Shown in pieces: positions 60,925 to 64,000 of a DNA stretch of 64,000 nt. Position numbers and translations under genes: made by a program. This DNA is from Vibrio sp. STUT-A11 (GTDB lineage: Bacteria; Pseudomonadota; Gammaproteobacteria; Enterobacterales; Vibrionaceae), in the NCBI RefSeq assembly GCF_026000435.1, contig NZ_AP026763.1, forward strand, positions 868,001-932,000. Direction: 5' to 3'. Below the pieces are notes generated by a model that had not been told where the DNA came from, did no database searches, and was given only the letters and a program-made list of their open reading frames with translations. Numbering within the stretch: the first letter of the stretch is position 1; each line of letters begins with the position of its first letter.

Positions 60925-61512
60925 ATGGCAAGTAAATTTCAGAGTCGTTTAGTCGGCACTATCATTCTGGTCGCAGTGGGAGTGATTGTGCTCCCAGATG
61001 TACTGGATGGTAAAAAACTTCACTACAAAGAAGAATTTGCCAGCATTCCTATCAAACCTGAGCTTGATAGCGATGTGGAAAATTTCGAAATACTAGAGCC
61101 TGTCGAAGATGACATTGCATTGCCTGATTCTCCAGTAGAGGCAGTGGTGCAAGAGTCAGAGGCGCCTCAGGTCGCCGCCGCTAATCGGGAACCTGTTCCT
61201 GAGCCAAAGGAGGCGAAACACCCCGAACAAGTTGAAGTGGCTACTCGTCCGGTTGTAGAGAAAAATCAATATGAAGATTCTGCATGGATCATTCAATTGA
61301 TGGCGCTGAAGAATCATGACAATGCGGTCGCGTTAGTTGCCGATTTACAAAAGCGTGGTTATCAGGCTCACACGAAACAAGAAAATGAATTTACGCGTGT
61401 CATTGTTGGCCCAGATGTGTCAAAAAGTAAACTCGAACGACAAGTTCAAGAATTACAAAAAATTACTGGCTCAAAAGGTCAATTGCTTAAATTTAAGCCG
61501 TTAAATCCATAA
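60925..61512 (+). CDS. dedD: SPOR-domain cell division protein DedD
   Basis: Inner-membrane protein that binds denuded septal peptidoglycan. I chose ATG 60925 (MASKFQSRLVGTI); the TTG one codon upstream is less likely. One N-terminal membrane helix (about residues 8-26), an acidic Pro/Glu-rich linker, then the C-terminal SPOR domain from about 115 (AWIIQLMALKNHDNAVALV). It lies 30 bases after folC. Confidence 0.92.
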   Translation: MASKFQSRLVGTIILVAVGVIVLPDVLDGKKLHYKEEFASIPIKPELDSDVENFEILEPVEDDIALPDSPVEAVVQESEAPQVAAANREPVPEPKEAKHPEQVEVATRPVVEKNQYEDSAWIIQLMALKNHDNAVALVADLQKRGYQAHTKQENEFTRVIVGPDVSKSKLERQVQELQKITGSKGQLLKFKPLNP

Positions 61513-61526
61513 GAAAACGTTTGCGT
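61511..61526 (+). promoter_or_regulatory. PurR operator at the cvpA-purF promoter
   Basis: AAGAAAACGTTTGCGT matches 14 of 16 positions of the PurR palindrome ACGCAAACGTTTGCGT. It overlaps the probable -35, and TAAAAT at 61542-61547 is the likely -10. The purF operon carries a PurR site at the same place in E. coli. Confidence 0.75.
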
Positions 61527-61573
61527 CAGCATTTTTTCTGTTAAAATGCGCGCCAACTTAAGATGAAGAAAGT

Positions 61574-62065
61574 ATGAATTGGTTAGATTTTGTCATTTTA
61601 GGGGTGATCGGGTTTTCAGCTTTGATCAGTTTAGTTCGTGGTTTTGCTAAAGAAGCGTTGTCTTTGGTCATTTGGTTTGGAGCGTTTTTTATCTCCAGTA
61701 ATTACTACACCAAATTAGCGGTATATTTCTCCAATATCGAAGACGACATGTTCCGCAACGGAGCTGCGATAGCGGCATTATTTGTCGCAACATTGATAGT
61801 TGGTGCAGTGGTGAATTATGTCATTGGCCAACTGGTACAAAAAACAGGGCTATCAGGTACGGATCGAATTCTCGGTATGGTCTTTGGTGGTTTACGCGGA
61901 GTCTTGATTGTATCTGCGGTGCTGTTTTTTATGGATGCGTTTACCGCATTCCCAAGCTCGGATTGGTGGAAAGCGTCACAGTTAGTTCCTGAGTTCAAAC
62001 GTGTGATCGCTCCCTTCTTCGAGCATTTACAAGCAACGTCAAGTTTTCTTTCTGGCACTATCTAG
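61574..62065 (+). CDS. cvpA: CvpA family membrane protein
   Basis: Inner-membrane protein of 163 aa with four hydrophobic segments, encoded before purF as in E. coli. It starts MNWLDFVILGVIGFSALISL and contains the family segment LVRGFAKEALSL. CvpA is needed for colicin V production and for envelope stress resistance in some enterics; the molecular role is unclear. A PurR-type site lies at its promoter, and purF follows 36 bases after. Confidence 0.93.
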   Translation: MNWLDFVILGVIGFSALISLVRGFAKEALSLVIWFGAFFISSNYYTKLAVYFSNIEDDMFRNGAAIAALFVATLIVGAVVNYVIGQLVQKTGLSGTDRILGMVFGGLRGVLIVSAVLFFMDAFTAFPSSDWWKASQLVPEFKRVIAPFFEHLQATSSFLSGTI

Positions 62066-62101
62066 TAGTGCCAGCTACTGTCGCAAATCGAGGATTAGGA
62101 C

Positions 62102-63616
62102 ATGTGTGGTATTGTTGGAATCGTGGGCACAACCCCTGTAAACCAGTCTATTTATGACGCGTTAACGGTGTTACAGCATCGTGGCCAAGATGCAGCGGGT
62201 ATTTGTACCATAGAAAGCAATCGTTTTCGTCTGCGCAAGGCGAACGGTTTGGTTAAGGATGTGTTCGAAGCAAAACATATGCAGCGCTTGCAAGGTGAAG
62301 TCGGTATCGGCCACGTTCGTTACCCAACTGCTGGTAGTTCAAGTGCTTCAGAAGCTCAGCCTTTCTACGTAAACTCTCCTTTCGGTATTACACTTGCCCA
62401 CAATGGTAACTTAACCAACGCTCACGAAGTTCGCCAAAAGCTGTTTGAAAAAGACCGTCGCCACATCAACACGACGTCAGATTCAGAAGTGTTGCTGAAC
62501 GTGCTTGCTCACGAAATCGATTCTGTGAAAGGTAATGTAACGACAGAAGACGTATTCCGCGCGGTTACCAACGTTCATCGTACGATTCGCGGTGCATATG
62601 CCGTAACAGCAATGATCATTGGCCACGGTATGATTGCTTTCCGTGACCCGAATGGTATTCGCCCTCTTTGCCTGGGTAAACGTGAAGAAAACGGTCGTAC
62701 TGAATACATGGTAGCGTCTGAGTCCGTTGCTCTGGATGCGGTAGGTTTTGACTTTATGCGTGATGTTGCGCCAGGTGAAGCGGTTTACGCAACATTCGAT
62801 GGCGAGTTGTACACTAAACAGTGTGCGGACAATCCGAAGTTAAACCCATGTATCTTTGAGTTTGTTTACTTTGCTCGCCCTGATTCATTCATTGACAAAA
62901 TTTCTGTTTACAGCGCTCGTGTTGAAATGGGTAAAAAGCTAGGTGAACGTATCAGTGAAGACTACGCTGATCTTGATATCGACGTTGTTATCCCAATTCC
63001 AGAAACTTCTTGCGATATTGCGCTGCAAATTGCACAAGCGATTGATAAGCCATACCGTCAAGGCTTTGTGAAAAACCGCTATGTTGGCCGCACGTTCATC
63101 ATGCCGGGTCAACAACAGCGTAAGAAGTCAGTGCGCCGTAAACTGAATGCAATTCGTTCTGAGTTTAAAGACAAAAATGTACTTTTGGTTGATGACTCTA
63201 TCGTTCGTGGTACCACGTCAGAACAGATCATTGAGATGGCTCGTGATTCTGGCGCGAAGCGAGTATACATGGTGTCAGCGGCTCCAGAAGTTCGTTTCCC
63301 GAACGTTTACGGTATCGACATGCCAAGCGCTACCGAGCTTATTGCTCACGGCCGCGACAACGAAACTATCTGTAAGCAGATTGGTGCAGATGCTTTGATC
63401 TACCAAAAGCTGGATGATTTGATTGAAGCCGTTGGCCTTGGTAACCAAGACATTACCCAGTTCGATACATCAGTATTTAACGGTGAGTACGTGACAGGTG
63501 ACATTGATCAGCAATATCTGGATTTCCTTGATGGCCTGCGCAATGACGATGCAAAAATTCAACGTGAGATTCAGCAAGATCTCGCTAACCTAGAGCTTCA
63601 TAACGAAGGCGCGTAA
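62102..63616 (+). CDS. purF: Amidophosphoribosyltransferase PurF
   Basis: First step of purine synthesis: PRPP plus glutamine gives phosphoribosylamine. The Ntn glutaminase nucleophile is C2 (MCGIVGIVG), exposed after removal of Met1. The phosphoribosyltransferase domain has the PRPP loop VLLVDDSIVRGTTS near residue 360. 504 aa is normal. It is probably co-transcribed with cvpA under PurR control and ends at a terminator. Confidence 0.97.
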   Translation: MCGIVGIVGTTPVNQSIYDALTVLQHRGQDAAGICTIESNRFRLRKANGLVKDVFEAKHMQRLQGEVGIGHVRYPTAGSSSASEAQPFYVNSPFGITLAHNGNLTNAHEVRQKLFEKDRRHINTTSDSEVLLNVLAHEIDSVKGNVTTEDVFRAVTNVHRTIRGAYAVTAMIIGHGMIAFRDPNGIRPLCLGKREENGRTEYMVASESVALDAVGFDFMRDVAPGEAVYATFDGELYTKQCADNPKLNPCIFEFVYFARPDSFIDKISVYSARVEMGKKLGERISEDYADLDIDVVIPIPETSCDIALQIAQAIDKPYRQGFVKNRYVGRTFIMPGQQQRKKSVRRKLNAIRSEFKDKNVLLVDDSIVRGTTSEQIIEMARDSGAKRVYMVSAAPEVRFPNVYGIDMPSATELIAHGRDNETICKQIGADALIYQKLDDLIEAVGLGNQDITQFDTSVFNGEYVTGDIDQQYLDFLDGLRNDDAKIQREIQQDLANLELHNEGA

Positions 63617-63678
63617 CGCCCAGTGATCATCCGGGGTAAATCCGGTTGATCCTAAATGACTATCGCCAATATATATTA

Positions 63679-63711
63679 AGCACTGAACGTGAATACGTTC
63701 AGTGCTTTTTC
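63679..63711 (+). terminator. Terminator after purF
   Basis: AGCACTGAACGT-GA-rich loop-ACGTTCAGTGCT stem (12 bp) followed by T5. The last 290 bases of the window are AT-rich with no convincing gene; the longest frame starts inside this hairpin and was rejected. Confidence 0.94.
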
Positions 63712-64000
63712 ATTTCTTAAAGCCTCACAAAATCAAGAAACACCACGTTTTCGCCTTCCTCAAAGCTATCAGCCAATAATGGAGTGGCTGTCACTGGCAT
63801 GGAAAACTTCTGTTTATATCAACACAGATATTACGGTGCTCTTCAACTACAGTGAATTGCTGTTTTATAAAAATGAAGTTTGACTTTCTATTTTTGAAGC
63901 TGATTTTAAAGAGTGGAGTTGTGGTTATTTATTTTTATAAACAATTGGTTATTAATTTTTAAAGTAAAATAAAATGCGGTTTCATTTAAATTTTTTTGTT

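Noticed and set aside
63689..63883. 64-aa frame at the end of the window
   Set aside because: Its start codon lies inside the purF terminator hairpin, so it would not be on a transcript from purF, and no ribosome site or domain is seen.

Overview
The window is a piece of the large chromosome of a Vibrio species. The evidence is the gene order flhB-flhA-flhF-flhG-fliA-cheYZAB-parC-parP-cheW, the ccmABCDEFGHI cluster, tandem fadL genes beside an ECF sigma/DUF3379 pair, fabB with a structured 3' UTR, and fimV/hubP-truA-accD-folC-dedD-cvpA-purF. The protein sequences look closest to the Harveyi and related clades, but I cannot resolve the species from sequence alone.

Layout. 1-14044: end of the polar flagellar export genes, then the flagellar number/placement genes, sigma-28, and the complete chemotaxis operon with its polar array partition proteins ParC and ParP. 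14289-21364: cytochrome c maturation. 21526-31029: lipid block, with MlaA, two FadL porins, an ECF sigma factor with a probable membrane anti-sigma factor, a candidate small RNA, and fadIJ. 31118-40359: M16 protease, SixA, SmrB, PrmB-AroC, a TRIC-like membrane protein, EpmC-YfcL and a flavin reductase, with two dispersed repeat elements. 40554-43913: mnmC and fabB, followed by a 3' UTR RNA matching the position of FarS. 44143-50989: an accessory fucose/fucoside island. 51469-63616: pdxB-asd, fimV/hubP, truA, accD, folC-dedD-cvpA-purF. The last 290 bases contain nothing I can assign.

How the genes work together. FlhF and FlhG set the polar site and number of flagella, ParC and ParP hold the CheA arrays at the pole, and HubP (FimV) is the polar hub known to recruit such ATPases; all are in this one window. 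CheA carries three copies of a short acidic motif in its linker, probably the segment ParP recognises. In the lipid block, FadL imports fatty acids, FadI/FadJ degrade them, and FabB makes them. FadR-like sites lie at fadI, fabB and fadL, and the fabB 3' UTR RNA would add a post-transcriptional layer.

The most unusual region is the island between fabB and pdxB. It keeps a signal-less GH29 alpha-L-fucosidase, a DeoR-type regulator, a beta-propeller glycosidase, fucose mutarotase (fucU) and one peptide-type ABC binding protein, but fucA is a relic with its middle deleted, and fucI, fucK and any permease are absent. The same palindrome (TGAAA-N5-TTTCA) precedes the fucosidase, the regulator (as a tandem pair) and the binding protein, which defines a local regulon. 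A second unexplained element is a terminator-ended transcript upstream of fadI whose terminator arm is complementary to the leader of the divergent ECF sigma gene.
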